Below are positions 1-8,642 of a stretch of 44,957 nucleotides of DNA, in pieces. The stretch spans positions 1 through 44,957 of the forward strand of contig JAUNJN010000016.1 in NCBI GenBank assembly GCA_030533235.1, in the 5' to 3' direction. The position numbers were made by a program, and so were the translations under genes. This stretch comes from Eubacteriales bacterium. Lineage in GTDB: Bacteria > Bacillota > Clostridia > Lachnospirales > Lachnospiraceae. Each line of letters begins with the position of its first letter. Position 1 is the first letter of the stretch. The notes under the pieces are model-generated. The model was not told the DNA's origin, did no database searches, and saw only the letters and a list, made by a program, of their open reading frames with translations.

Positions 1-117
1 TGGCTGTCCCTGTGGCTGCTGGTACATTGGCTGTCCCTGTGGCTGCTGCATAGCTCCGCATACCGGACAAGTTGCCTGTCCGTCCGGAATCATAGCTCCG
101 CAAACTGAACAATTCAT
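1..117 (-). CDS. Zinc-ribbon, Q/P-rich protein, N-terminal part only
   Basis: Only the first 39 codons are present; the gene runs off the left edge of the window. The start ATG (115-117) follows an AGGAGG-like site at about 123-128. Residues 3-6 (CSVC) and 17-20 (CPVC) form two CxxC knuckles spaced as in a zinc ribbon. A tail built of repeated PQGQPMYQQ-like units follows. In related bacteria such proteins usually carry membrane helices after the ribbon, but nothing of that is visible here. The function is unknown. The coding repeat at the edge resembles the Q/P tail of the gene at the other window end. Confidence 0.7.
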   Translation of the reverse strand, partial: MNCSVCGAMIPDGQATCPVCGAMQQPQGQPMYQQPQGQP

Positions 118-238
118 AACAAATCCTCCTGTTTAAATACAAATTAATAATTTGCACACACAATATGTACATTTGATAAAATAATAACACATACCCCCCT
201 TTTATATCAAGGGATTTTTCGATAAATTGTTTCCTTTT

Positions 239-1216
239 CTACTGGTTCTTAAGCATTTCAAATGATCCGAAAACCATAACGTAAGCTTTTAAATCCGTAA
301 ACGGCCAAAAAAAGGTTTTAAACTGTCTTGCGGCAACTTGTTCTGCCGCGATCGCTTTTGTCAGCTTCTCCGTCAAATGTTCATTTCCCGCAATCGTGGT
401 ATATAAATCATATGGTGGCCAAACAGGCTGCTCTAACCAATCCTCATAGTCCTGATTAATTTCATATATTTCGTCTCGCACCGTCATTTCCGTCTGCATC
501 ATATTGTCGGTACCGATATCTCTTATCTCATATCCGTAAATAATCATATTATTTGTCAGCACATCAACGGTCCGCCAAAGCTGTTCCACTGCTTTCTTAT
601 TTAATATATGCATATATTCCGCAAGCTGATTGGTGCGTCCGTAAAATGTCATAAGCATACTAAGTCTTACGTTAAGCTGACTCGCAACCCCCACACAAAC
701 ACTGAAATCAAAATGCGGAAGTTTGGAATAATCCGGTCTATGCATGGATTGAACAAGCTCCTCAATATATTTCATAATTCCCGCATCCGGCACATCATCC
801 TTCAACATCGCCTCAATCATTTTGTAATCATCATGCGAAATGTCCCAAAATGAAAGATCCACACAGGCACACATTTTTTCATCAAGTCCAAATCGTTTTA
901 CTGTGCGTTTTAGCAGTTCCGTATCCCTATCAATCAAAACAAGACGAAAGTACTTTGCAAGTCTCGGCAGATCCATATCATTTCCACCGCCCGCTCCCCA
1001 AATTGCAAGAACAGGTTTTTTTAAATTCTCATCGATAACCTGCTTCATCCCATACTCCTTCGATATACGAAGGATTTTTTCTGAAACGATTTTTCGTCTC
1101 CGATAATAATTTTGCACACTGTCTATGATATAATCAGTAATTTCTCTCCGGTAATCTGTCCATGCATCATACTGATTATCCGTGCATTCTGTCTGTATCA
1201 TCTGTTCATATGTCAT
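239..1216 (-). CDS. Rossmann-fold (SAM methyltransferase-like) protein of unknown role
   Basis: A 325-residue protein that I cannot assign to a named family. Residues 69-98 read as a beta strand, a glycine-rich loop (WGAGGGNDMDLPRL) and a strand ending LIDRD. This is the usual layout of motif I and the acidic residue that binds S-adenosylmethionine in class I methyltransferases. The next conserved-looking piece (CVDLSFWDIS) fits the adenine-contact region. There are no membrane segments or signal peptide. The ribosome-binding site before the ATG at 1216 is weak. It is transcribed leftward and ends next to the truncated zinc-ribbon gene. The methyltransferase reading is inferred from the fold motif only, and the substrate is unknown. 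Confidence 0.7.
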   Translation of the reverse strand: MTYEQMIQTECTDNQYDAWTDYRREITDYIIDSVQNYYRRRKIVSEKILRISKEYGMKQVIDENLKKPVLAIWGAGGGNDMDLPRLAKYFRLVLIDRDTELLKRTVKRFGLDEKMCACVDLSFWDISHDDYKMIEAMLKDDVPDAGIMKYIEELVQSMHRPDYSKLPHFDFSVCVGVASQLNVRLSMLMTFYGRTNQLAEYMHILNKKAVEQLWRTVDVLTNNMIIYGYEIRDIGTDNMMQTEMTVRDEIYEINQDYEDWLEQPVWPPYDLYTTIAGNEHLTEKLTKAIAAEQVAARQFKTFFWPFTDLKAYVMVFGSFEMLKNQ

Positions 1217-1302
1217 CTAACGGTTCCATCCATTTATATTTTTTTATAAAACAAAAACACCGACCCCGCAGTACTATCTGCAAAACCGATGCTTTCTTTA
1301 AG

Positions 1303-1375
1303 TGGGCCGCCGGGGGCTCGAACCCCGCACACCCTGATTAAGAGTCAGGTGCTCTACCAAATGAGCTAGCGGCCC
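1303..1375 (-). tRNA. tRNA-Lys (anticodon CTT)
   Basis: A 73-nt cloverleaf on the minus strand. The acceptor stem pairs GGGCCGC with GCGGCCC, with discriminator A at 1303. The D arm contains AGCTCATTTGGTAGAGC, the anticodon stem CCTGA/TCAGG encloses loop CTCTTAA (anticodon CTT), and the T loop is TTCGAGC. CCA is not encoded. It decodes AAG. It has its own promoter (1414-1442). Confidence 0.96.
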
Positions 1376-1754
1376 GTATTTAATTTGTTTGATTTCTCAA
1401 CCGAACAAGGAATATTATAATACATGCTTTTAAGAAAAGCAAGTACTTTTTTGTATTTTTTTGTATTTTTTTCAGCGTTCAATGTTCTGACATGCATATC
1501 ATATATTATCTTGCAGTCTAAAGCTTATTATCCCCGGATGTATTCTTTTTTATACACCGAACCAATTGCACCCTTTGCCGAATACATTCCAGTTGTTTAA
1601 TCTGCTCCAAATTGCACCCGATTGCACGCACAGTCCTTTTCAACGTGCCATGTGAATACACACAGGAATGTATCCGGTATAATATACGCCGACTTCTCAT
1701 ATTAATTCCTTAACACTTCTTACTAATACTATATACAAACACTGTGCGTATGTG
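1376..1754. other. Intergenic, no convincing gene
   Basis: Apart from the tRNA-Lys promoter, this 379-bp stretch shows T-rich runs around 1440-1470 (TTTTTGTATTTTTTTG) and no ORF with a ribosome-binding site. A 60-codon minus-strand frame (1518-1700) has unusual composition and no family resemblance, and is treated as noise. Confidence 0.5.
1414..1442 (-). promoter_or_regulatory. Promoter for tRNA-Lys
   Basis: On the minus strand TTGCTT (1437-1442), a 17-bp spacer and a perfect TATAAT (1414-1419) form a sigma-A type promoter. The start of transcription would lie about 30 nt before the tRNA 5' end. Confidence 0.75.
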
Positions 1755-2402
1755 CTAATTTCTGCGTCGATATACCATTCTGCAAATCGGATTTCCCTGT
1801 TCCGAAAAGCGCTGTTCATATTCTGTCATCACATTTCCCTCTGCATAAGGCGAATTATGCAAATCATATGTAATATTATCTATCTGCCAGCCTGCTTCCT
1901 TTGCAGACTCGACCGAAAAATCAAACAACGGTCGATTATCCGTCTTAAATGTGATTCCTGCCTCATCTGACATTATATTTGTATATCTCGCAAGGAATCG
2001 GTCCGATGTCAGACGGCGCTTTGCATGTCGATCCTTTGGCCACGGATCTGAGAAATTTAAATAAATGTAGTCAATTTCTCCCTTTTCGAATGCATCTTCA
2101 ATAAGCTCTGCATCCATACGAATAAAGCATAGGTTTGGCAGCTTGTGCTCCGCCTGCTTTTCAAGTGCACGAACAAGCACACTGGAAAACTTTTCCACCC
2201 CGATATAATTGATTTCCGGATGGAGTCTTGCCATATCCATAATAAATCTTCCCTTCCCCATACCAATCTCAATATGAATCGGATGATTATTTCCAAATCG
2301 TTCATGCCAACGTCCTTTCATCTCGGAAATTTGCTCCTCTAGCACAACATATTCACTTGCTGCAATTGTTTCTCTTGATCCTTTCACGTTTCTAAGTCTC
2401 AT
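1755..2402 (-). CDS. trmB: tRNA (guanine-N7-)-methyltransferase TrmB
   Basis: This protein forms 7-methylguanosine at position 46 in the variable loop of tRNAs, using S-adenosylmethionine. At 215 residues it is normal for the Bacillus/Clostridium type. Diagnostic motifs are the SAM loop EIGMGKGRF (45-53), the family signature NFSDPWPK with HAKRR (116-130), and TEYEQRF near the C-terminus (193-199), which contributes to the catalytic and tRNA-binding face. GGAGG lies upstream of the ATG at 2402. It is a single gene on the minus strand, followed on the other side by a plus-strand histidine kinase-like gene. The assignment is clear from sequence. Confidence 0.97.
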   Translation of the reverse strand: MRLRNVKGSRETIAASEYVVLEEQISEMKGRWHERFGNNHPIHIEIGMGKGRFIMDMARLHPEINYIGVEKFSSVLVRALEKQAEHKLPNLCFIRMDAELIEDAFEKGEIDYIYLNFSDPWPKDRHAKRRLTSDRFLARYTNIMSDEAGITFKTDNRPLFDFSVESAKEAGWQIDNITYDLHNSPYAEGNVMTEYEQRFSEQGNPICRMVYRRRN

Positions 2403-2525
2403 GATGACCTCCGAACTTTTGTAGTTTTATATCTGAATCTTGTTATACAATATACCATAAATCATCGATTGGCAACATCCGATACCATTGTTTCTTATTT
2501 TTCATTGGAATCCCCATTTTCTTGC

Positions 2526-2554
2526 TTGTTTTTTGAGATGTTTTATAGCATAAT
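2526..2554 (+). promoter_or_regulatory. Probable promoter of the DegS-like kinase gene
   Basis: TTGTTT (2526-2531), a 17-bp spacer and CATAAT (2549-2554) precede the gene by about 50 bp. It matches sigma-A consensus moderately. Confidence 0.45.
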
Positions 2555-2602
2555 TAGTTTGTGATGGTGCGTACATTTTTCGTACCGGTTAGGGGGACAA
2601 CT

Positions 2603-3736
2603 ATGGATAAACAACCGAAGACAAATTTTGAACAAATTCGCGTTGCCAACAAAGAGATGCTGGACTATTTTAATGATTCCTTTTTAAACTCTTTGGAGGA
2701 GCTTCAGGAATTAAAAACCCAGGCATTTGAAATTGATATCAAAATAGAGGAGCTGGAGAAAACAAAGGATCTTTATGCCTTCAAATCCACCTCAAAGAAA
2801 AGTGTCTTTTCTCCAAAGACTAATGACAACATCGAAACGGAACGCAGTCGTATTATCGACAATCAGATTGAAGATTTGCTGGGTGTCAAAGAAACGCTCG
2901 GATTCAAAATCAGGAGTACGGAGCGTTCTCTCGAAAGCTTAAAGCGAAGGCTTAAGCTTCTGACCGATGCAGAGGATTCCATCAACGAATTAATGGAATA
3001 TTATCCATCCCTAAACACAACCGCCTCATCGGTCGGTAAAGCCGACGATTATTCATACGATGAAAAAACGACAAACGATTGTTCCGCACATGGTTACAAT
3101 ATCTTAATGCTGTCTGCATTTGAGAAAACATATCTGTCTGCAATGATCGACAAAGATGTTAAGGTTGAAATCGACAACCTGTCGCACAAAATGGAAATGC
3201 TTTCTTATCTGCTTAGCACGGATGTTTCCCGCGCCAAGCTTACGTTGCAGGAAATCATTCTTGCGTCGAACAAGCTATCCAATACGGTAACCGATATTTG
3301 CGACCATATAAACAGCCATGTAGACAGTTCCAAGCCAATCTGGAACTGCCTGGATGAGTTTATTATGAACGAGCGCGATCAACATCCGGAGTATTTGATT
3401 GATACGGATATTTCATGCGCAAGCTATGAAACAAGTCTGCATCCTGTTTTCACAATTAACATTATTACACTTCTTTCTATCTTCTTTGATAACGTATTTA
3501 AGCATGCAAATGCAAACAGTATTTCTCTTGTGATGAAGATTTCCGACGAAGAAGTGGATGCATCCATCATGGATAACGGAACCGGAATTTCAAAAGACTA
3601 CTTGACAAGCAGTCCTTGGTACAGTAGTCTACACAAGGCACATGAAATAATTTACCTATTAAATGGTACGCTTCTTGTAACCGGCGAGCCGAATGCCGGA
3701 ACACATGTGAAGTTTCATTTTCCTGTAAAAGGTTAA
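2603..3736 (+). CDS. DegS-like sensor histidine kinase, degenerate phosphoacceptor region
   Basis: A 377-residue cytoplasmic protein. The start at 2603 is chosen because AGGGGG sits just upstream; an in-frame ATG at 2561 lacks one. The N-terminal half (about 10-135) is charged, predicted coiled coil resembling the DegS sensor region. The C-terminal 110 residues are a HATPase_c domain with an N-box-like FFDNVFKHANA, a G1 box DNGTGIS and a terminal GTHVKFHF strand. Between them a histidine occurs in NLSHKMEML, where HisKA_3 kinases normally have an ERxRIAREIHD-like motif. That motif is not recognisable here, so kinase activity is uncertain. No response regulator gene is adjacent. It ends 17 bp before argS and is probably cotranscribed with it. 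Confidence 0.75.
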   Translation: MDKQPKTNFEQIRVANKEMLDYFNDSFLNSLEELQELKTQAFEIDIKIEELEKTKDLYAFKSTSKKSVFSPKTNDNIETERSRIIDNQIEDLLGVKETLGFKIRSTERSLESLKRRLKLLTDAEDSINELMEYYPSLNTTASSVGKADDYSYDEKTTNDCSAHGYNILMLSAFEKTYLSAMIDKDVKVEIDNLSHKMEMLSYLLSTDVSRAKLTLQEIILASNKLSNTVTDICDHINSHVDSSKPIWNCLDEFIMNERDQHPEYLIDTDISCASYETSLHPVFTINIITLLSIFFDNVFKHANANSISLVMKISDEEVDASIMDNGTGISKDYLTSSPWYSSLHKAHEIIYLLNGTLLVTGEPNAGTHVKFHFPVKG

Positions 3737-3753
3737 CTATATCGGAGGACACT

Positions 3754-5445
3754 ATGAAAAATAAGATTATTGATTTAGTTCATGCTAATGTAGAAGGTCT
3801 TTCAAGGGATGCTATTGCCTCTCTCATTGAAATTCCGCCAAAATCAGAGCTCGGAGATTTTGCTTTTCCTTGCTTTTCACTCGCCAAAACAATGCGCAAA
3901 GCTCCACAGATCATTGCCCAGGAGCTTTGTGATGCAATCGGCACCGTAGATGATATTGATGAAATTAAGGTTCAGGGCGCATACTTGAATTTTTATATTA
4001 ATAAAGATACCTTTGTAAAGTCTATGGTAGAATCTGCATCCGCGGAAGATTTCGGTTCCTCCGACGTCGGAGCAGGACAAACCATCTGTATCGACTATTC
4101 TTCACCAAATGTTGCAAAGAATTTCCACGTTGGTCATCTTCGTACAACGATTATCGGAAATTCATTATATAAAATATTTTCAAAGCTTGGATACAAGGTT
4201 GTCCGTATCAATCATTTAGGTGACTGGGGCACCCAGTTCGGCAAGCTCATTGTTGCCTATAAAGCTTGGGGCAACGAAGAAGCCGTAAAAAAAGATGGCG
4301 TTGCAGAGCTTATGCGTTTATATGTCCGTTTCCATGATGAAGCTGAAAAGAATCCATCATTAAACGATGAAGCGCGTGCCTGGTTTACAAAAATGGAACA
4401 CGGCGATGAAGAAGCTCTTCGTATCTGGCAATGGTTTAAAGATATCAGTCTAATTGAATACAAACGCACATACGAACTGCTTGGTGTTGATTTTGATTAT
4501 TATCTTGGTGAAAGTTTTTACTGCGATAAAACCGAAGATGTTGTAAAACGTCTCACTTCTGCAAACCTGTTATCAGAAAGTCAAGGCGCAAAAATTGTAG
4601 ATCTTGAAGCATATGATATGGCACCGTGTCTTATTCTAAAAAACGACGGAAGCTCCATTTATGCAACCCGTGACTTAGCAGCCATCTTCTATCGTAAAGA
4701 AACCTACAATTTTTCAAAGTGCTTATATGTAACCGGCCAGGAACAAAAGCTTCATTTTGCACAGGTATTTAAGGTCGTTGAATTACTCGGAAACGACTGG
4801 GCAAAGGATCAGCTTGTTCATATTCCATACGGTCTTGTAAGTTTGGAGGGTGCAAAGCTTTCTACCAGAAACGGAAATGTCATTTATGCAGAAGACATTT
4901 TATTGGAAGCCATCTCCAAAATCCGTGAAATCATCGAGGAAAAAAATCCAAACATTCCGGATAAGGATGAAACTGCAAAAAAAATCGGTGTCGGTGCAGT
5001 ATTATTTAATGACTTGTACAATCAGAGAATTAAGGATGTTTCCTTCAAATGGGAAAAACTCCTCAACTTTGACGGTGAAACCGGTCCGTATGTACAATAT
5101 ACCTACGCACGCTGCGCAAGTATTTTGAGAAAGATTGACGATTTCGACCCAAGTGCTCCGATTGATTATTCTCAAATTACAAATCCGGAAGCGATGGATT
5201 TGTTAAAGGAAATCACCCGATTCCCGAAGGTTATTTTGGATGCCTCCGAAAAATATGAGCCTTCTGTTATCGCGCGTTTCGCAGTTGATGTTGCGCAATC
5301 CTTCAACAAATTCTACAACGCCTGCAGAATTAATGTGGAAGATACCTCCACACGAAATGCACGAGTAATGCTTGTATATCTTACAAAGAAAACAATTAAG
5401 GATGCATTACTTCTCCTTGGAATCGAATGTCCGGAACAAATGTAG
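3754..5445 (+). CDS. argS: Arginyl-tRNA synthetase
   Basis: A class I aminoacyl-tRNA synthetase that charges tRNA-Arg with arginine using ATP. At 563 residues it is normal for the family. An N-terminal arginyl-tRNA synthetase additional domain (about 1-90) binds the tRNA elbow. The HIGH-type motif is HVGH (125-128), and the KMSKS counterpart is KLSTR (368-372), a common ArgS variant. The C-terminal helical anticodon-binding (DALR) domain ends GIECPEQM. GGAGGA lies 8 bp before the ATG. There is no T-box leader, because the upstream gene ends only 17 bp away. A terminator follows at 5535-5575. Confidence 0.97.
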   Translation: MKNKIIDLVHANVEGLSRDAIASLIEIPPKSELGDFAFPCFSLAKTMRKAPQIIAQELCDAIGTVDDIDEIKVQGAYLNFYINKDTFVKSMVESASAEDFGSSDVGAGQTICIDYSSPNVAKNFHVGHLRTTIIGNSLYKIFSKLGYKVVRINHLGDWGTQFGKLIVAYKAWGNEEAVKKDGVAELMRLYVRFHDEAEKNPSLNDEARAWFTKMEHGDEEALRIWQWFKDISLIEYKRTYELLGVDFDYYLGESFYCDKTEDVVKRLTSANLLSESQGAKIVDLEAYDMAPCLILKNDGSSIYATRDLAAIFYRKETYNFSKCLYVTGQEQKLHFAQVFKVVELLGNDWAKDQLVHIPYGLVSLEGAKLSTRNGNVIYAEDILLEAISKIREIIEEKNPNIPDKDETAKKIGVGAVLFNDLYNQRIKDVSFKWEKLLNFDGETGPYVQYTYARCASILRKIDDFDPSAPIDYSQITNPEAMDLLKEITRFPKVILDASEKYEPSVIARFAVDVAQSFNKFYNACRINVEDTSTRNARVMLVYLTKKTIKDALLLLGIECPEQM

Positions 5446-5526
5446 TTCTTATTTACTTACAAAATGAATTTGTTTTTCGTATTATTTTTTATGACCACCG
5501 ATCCATTGTATAGTTATTAACATAAG

Positions 5527-5754
5527 TTATCCACAAAGCCACAGTTATTATTTTTAATATATCTGTGGCTTTTTTATTATATGAATTACTGTGGATAAAT
5601 ATGTTTATTTTGTGGACTATTTATTGCTACTACAATATATAGTTTTTTCTCCTTGTGATTAACTTTCCTTTATAATCTATGTATTTTCGTTCCCAAATAC
5701 ACTTTTCCACATAGTTATCCACATTTTCCTCCATTTTTTAAAAAGTTATTCACA
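5527..5754. promoter_or_regulatory. DnaA-box cluster near argS/parA
   Basis: Perfect 9-mers: TTATCCACA at 5527-5535 and 5715-5723, and TGTGGATAA (reverse) at 5590-5598. TTATTCACA at 5746-5754 fits TTATNCACA. A further near match, TTTTCCACA, is at 5704-5712. Four good matches within 230 bp is far above chance even in AT-rich DNA. Possible roles are a DnaA-titrating or regulatory site, or the remnant of a former oriC-proximal segment. Confidence 0.7.
5535..5575 (+). terminator. Rho-independent terminator after argS
   Basis: AAAGCCACAG (5535-5544) pairs with CTGTGGCTTT (5563-5572) and runs into a T tract. It overlaps the first DnaA box by one base. Confidence 0.8.
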
Positions 5755-5783
5755 TATGGTTATATGCATTTACCCAGTCACTA

Positions 5784-5799
5784 TGTTTCACGTGAAACA
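5784..5799. promoter_or_regulatory. parS site 1
   Basis: Perfect 16-bp palindrome TGTTTCACGTGAAACA, the consensus ParB/Spo0J binding site. ParB loads here and spreads to build the partition complex that recruits SMC. Confidence 0.95.
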
Positions 5800-5966
5800 T
5801 ACAATAATATTCTCTTTACAATCTAGTAATTCATCAGTCGAATGGAGTATAATTACGAATATGCGCTTGAACATCACATCTATTATCATTTTGTATTAAT
5901 GTAATTATTCTATGATACTCTCTATGATATATTCAATGATACAATGTTTATATTTTCTTTATATAA

Positions 5967-5982
5967 TGTTTCACGTGAAACA
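5967..5982. promoter_or_regulatory. parS site 2
   Basis: Second perfect copy of TGTTTCACGTGAAACA, 183 bp from site 1. Confidence 0.95.
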
Positions 5983-6479
5983 TTCTTTGTTATGAAGTAC
6001 TGACAGATATATTAATTTGTAATGAAACTATCATATAATACATATGAACGCATCCTTATATCACATATTTATATATTCATCAATAAATACTATCTAACAA
6101 TTATATATTAATTTATATTCCAAAACATCTATATGTATGAAGATATATTTAATCTTACCTTGTTTATTTATGTGACACACTTTAGATTTGTACAACTATT
6201 TAATTGTATGTCTTTCCACATCTGGTTTACATAACTATGTTAGGTATATTTTTAATAGTAAACAACTATTATGACATATTAATTCTATTTAATATTTTGA
6301 TTTCACAATTTATTGTCTCTATATTAATTACGATTTATATATCCATATTAATATCAATTTTGATACTGACAATATTAGTATTGATGATTTTTCATTTTGA
6401 TTTCCTATCTCTATTATTCATTCTTTGAATATTGTCAAAGTATAATAATTGTAATTAATTACTAATACATTATCACGAA

Positions 6480-6495
6480 TGTTTCACGTGAAACA
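6480..6495. promoter_or_regulatory. parS site 3
   Basis: Third perfect copy of TGTTTCACGTGAAACA in the same gap. Confidence 0.95.
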
Positions 6496-6658
6496 TTCTA
6501 TACGTAATCGTAATATAATATATAACATTAATGTTTTTTAAAGAGTCAAAACAACATCTAATATATGCAGCGAATACATTTTACAATCATCACGTAAATG
6601 AGTAAATTGTTTCTATACAAAAAGTGTTTTACGCAACACGTTATTCAATTACAAGACA

Positions 6659-6674
6659 TGTTTCACGTGAAACA
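6659..6674. promoter_or_regulatory. parS site 4
   Basis: Fourth perfect copy of TGTTTCACGTGAAACA, about 150 bp upstream of the parA promoter. ParB bound here could also affect parA transcription. Confidence 0.95.
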
Positions 6675-6820
6675 TTATAAATCACTTTACAAAAAACTTT
6701 TCAAAACAAATTCCATCCAGCCAAGTGAAACAGTGAAATCTCAACGCAGATAAAAATCTATATATTGTACCCTCTAAACACAAGTACCTATATTTAGATA
6801 TAGCACAAAAGAGTGAAAAG

Positions 6821-6829
6821 TGTTATAAT
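6821..6829 (+). promoter_or_regulatory. Extended -10 promoter of parAB
   Basis: TGTTATAAT is a perfect extended -10 element (TGnTATAAT). The -35 position (TAGCAC at 6801) is poor, which is typical for extended -10 promoters. The parA ATG follows at 6855. Confidence 0.65.
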
Positions 6830-6854
6830 ACTGTTTACGTATGGAGGTTTGAGT

Positions 6855-7640
6855 ATGGGAAGAATAATAGCCATCGCCAACCAAAAGGGCGGTGTAGGAA
6901 AGACAACAACATCAATCAATCTTGCCGCATGTCTTGCGGAGAAGAAAAAGAAGGTACTGGCAGTTGATATGGATCCACAGGGAAACCTGACAAGCGGCCT
7001 TGGTATTGATAAAAATACACTTTCCCTCACAATCTATGATGCGATGTGCGGCGAATGCAACATTGGCGAATGCATGGTTGTCCACCCACTCGGCAGTAAA
7101 TTGAATTTAAGTGTTCTCCCATCAAGCCGAGAGCTTGCCGGTGCAGAAGTTGATTTTATGGACAGAGAACGTCCACAATACATATTGAAGGAACTTCTGG
7201 CCAAGGTTCGAGACAAATATGATTTCATAATCATTGATTGTCCACCCGCATTGGGTATGCTTACAGTCAACTCCATGACAGCTGCTGACACAGTACTTGT
7301 TCCGATTCAATGTGAATTTTTTGCTTTGGACGGACTATCCCAGCTTATATACACGATTGACTTAATTAAGAAGAAGCTAAACCGAGAGCTTGAAATCGAG
7401 GGTGTTGTCTTTACAATGTACGATGCAAGGACAAACCTTTCATTAGAAGTAGTAGAAAATGTGAAAGAGAATCTGGATCAATTCATCTACAAAACAATTA
7501 TCCCAAGAAACGTAAGACTGGCAGAGGCTCCAAGCTTCGGATTACCAATTAATTTATATGATAGTCGTTCTGCCGGGGCTCAAGGATACCGGGATCTTGC
7601 AACAGAGGTCATCAAAAACAAATTATATGCAAACTTATAA
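6855..7640 (+). CDS. parA: Chromosome-partitioning ATPase ParA/Soj
   Basis: A ParA-type deviant Walker ATPase of 261 residues that works with ParB to separate replicated origins and, in firmicutes, modulates DnaA activity. The start at 6855 is preferred because GGAGG lies 7 bp upstream; the open frame extends 14 codons further back into the promoter. Motifs are deviant Walker A KGGVGKTT (11-18), the Walker A' aspartate in DMDPQG (about 40) and Walker B IIIDCPP (about 125-131). It heads a plus-strand run with parB, the DUF4446 gene, serS and the DUF3881-type gene. Confidence 0.96.
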   Translation: MGRIIAIANQKGGVGKTTTSINLAACLAEKKKKVLAVDMDPQGNLTSGLGIDKNTLSLTIYDAMCGECNIGECMVVHPLGSKLNLSVLPSSRELAGAEVDFMDRERPQYILKELLAKVRDKYDFIIIDCPPALGMLTVNSMTAADTVLVPIQCEFFALDGLSQLIYTIDLIKKKLNRELEIEGVVFTMYDARTNLSLEVVENVKENLDQFIYKTIIPRNVRLAEAPSFGLPINLYDSRSAGAQGYRDLATEVIKNKLYANL

Positions 7641-7708
7641 ATCAACGTAGTTTAATCTATAGATATAACACATTATACTATCTTTATTTACAAAGGGGAG
7701 GCACATCC

Positions 7709-8626
7709 ATGGCAACACGCAGAGGATTAGGCAGAGGTCTTGACAACCTGATACCGACTGACGAACCGATATCAAATAAGAAGGATACAACCGTAAAACC
7801 GGTTGTAAAAACAGAGGTTAAGGAAGTCATCAAAAAGGTAGAGCAGACCTTGAACATCAATAGAATTGAACCAAACAAAAATCAGCCAAGAAAACATTTC
7901 GATGAAGACGCACTTTCTGAACTGGCTGATTCCATCAAACAATTTGGTATTATCGAACCGCTTGTTGTTGTCAAACGTAAGGGCTTCTATGAGCTGATTG
8001 CAGGTGAGCGACGCTGGAGAGCTGCACGTCTTGCCGGTCTTAAGGAGGTTCCGGTTGTAATTAAGGATTACTCCGATCAGGAGGTTGTTGAAATTGCCCT
8101 GATTGAAAACATTCAGCGTGAGGATTTAAATCCAATTGAAGAAGCACACGCATACGAAAGATTAATCCAGGAATTCCACTTAAAGCAGGATGAAGTTGCT
8201 GAACGTGTTTCCAAGAGTCGTACCGCAATAACAAATGCGCTGCGTTTGTTAAAGCTTACTGAACCGGTTCAACAGATGTTGATTGATGATATGCTTTCGA
8301 CCGGACATGTTCGTGCATTAATCAGCATTGAAAATCCGGATCTTCAATACGAGACTGCCATGTTTGTGTTTGACAAAAAGCTTTCTGTTCGCGAAACAGA
8401 GAAATATGTCAAAAAACTTTTATCTGAAAAACCGGCAAAACAGGAAGAGGCCGCTACAACCGATTATTCCTTCCTATACAAGGAAATTGAGGAGCATTTA
8501 AAAACAATCCTTGGAACAAAAGCCACAATCAAGGCAAAAAATAAAGATAAAGGCAAAATCGAAATTGAATATTATTCAGAAGCTGACTTAGATCGTATCA
8601 CACAGCTTCTTTACAACGCAAAATAG
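7709..8626 (+). CDS. parB: Chromosome-partitioning protein ParB/Spo0J
   Basis: A 305-residue centromere-binding CTPase that recognises the parS palindromes found just upstream of parA. The N-terminal ParB/sulfiredoxin CTP-binding domain contains GERRWRAARLAG (99-110) and ENIQREDLNP (133-142). A helix-turn-helix DNA-binding region follows (about 155-180), then a C-terminal dimerisation domain. It starts MATRRGLGRGLDNLIP, the typical ParA-stimulating N-terminus. A strong AGGGGAGG ribosome-binding site precedes the ATG at 7709. The spacing to parA is 68 bp with no terminator, so the two genes are probably one transcript. Confidence 0.96.
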   Translation: MATRRGLGRGLDNLIPTDEPISNKKDTTVKPVVKTEVKEVIKKVEQTLNINRIEPNKNQPRKHFDEDALSELADSIKQFGIIEPLVVVKRKGFYELIAGERRWRAARLAGLKEVPVVIKDYSDQEVVEIALIENIQREDLNPIEEAHAYERLIQEFHLKQDEVAERVSKSRTAITNALRLLKLTEPVQQMLIDDMLSTGHVRALISIENPDLQYETAMFVFDKKLSVRETEKYVKKLLSEKPAKQEEAATTDYSFLYKEIEEHLKTILGTKATIKAKNKDKGKIEIEYYSEADLDRITQLLYNAK

Positions 8627-8642
8627 AAAAGAGGAACCCACA

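Larger units (their letters stand above)
5446..6854. other. AT-rich 1.4-kb gap carrying parS sites and DnaA boxes
   Basis: No credible gene is visible in this very AT-rich stretch. It contains the argS terminator, four DnaA boxes (5527-5754), four identical parS palindromes and the parA promoter. Long runs of A/T (for example 6040-6460) look like non-coding, easily melted DNA. A hydrophobic 74-codon frame at 6204-6428 is ascribed to the AT bias. The stretch lies about 19 kb left of dnaA. It probably serves chromosome segregation; the role of its DnaA boxes is unknown. Confidence 0.75.

Noticed and set aside
1518-1700. 60-codon minus-strand frame between tRNA-Lys and trmB
   Set aside because: No ribosome-binding site and no recognisable protein character.
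3737-3753. T-box riboswitch before argS or serS
   Set aside because: Only 17 bp lie before each of these genes, with upstream genes closely packed; no room for a T-box and no specifier or TGG-rich bulge was seen.
6204-6428. 74-codon hydrophobic plus-strand frame in the parS gap
   Set aside because: Almost only Ile/Leu/Phe/Tyr codons produced by extreme AT content, no ribosome-binding site, inside a non-coding gap.
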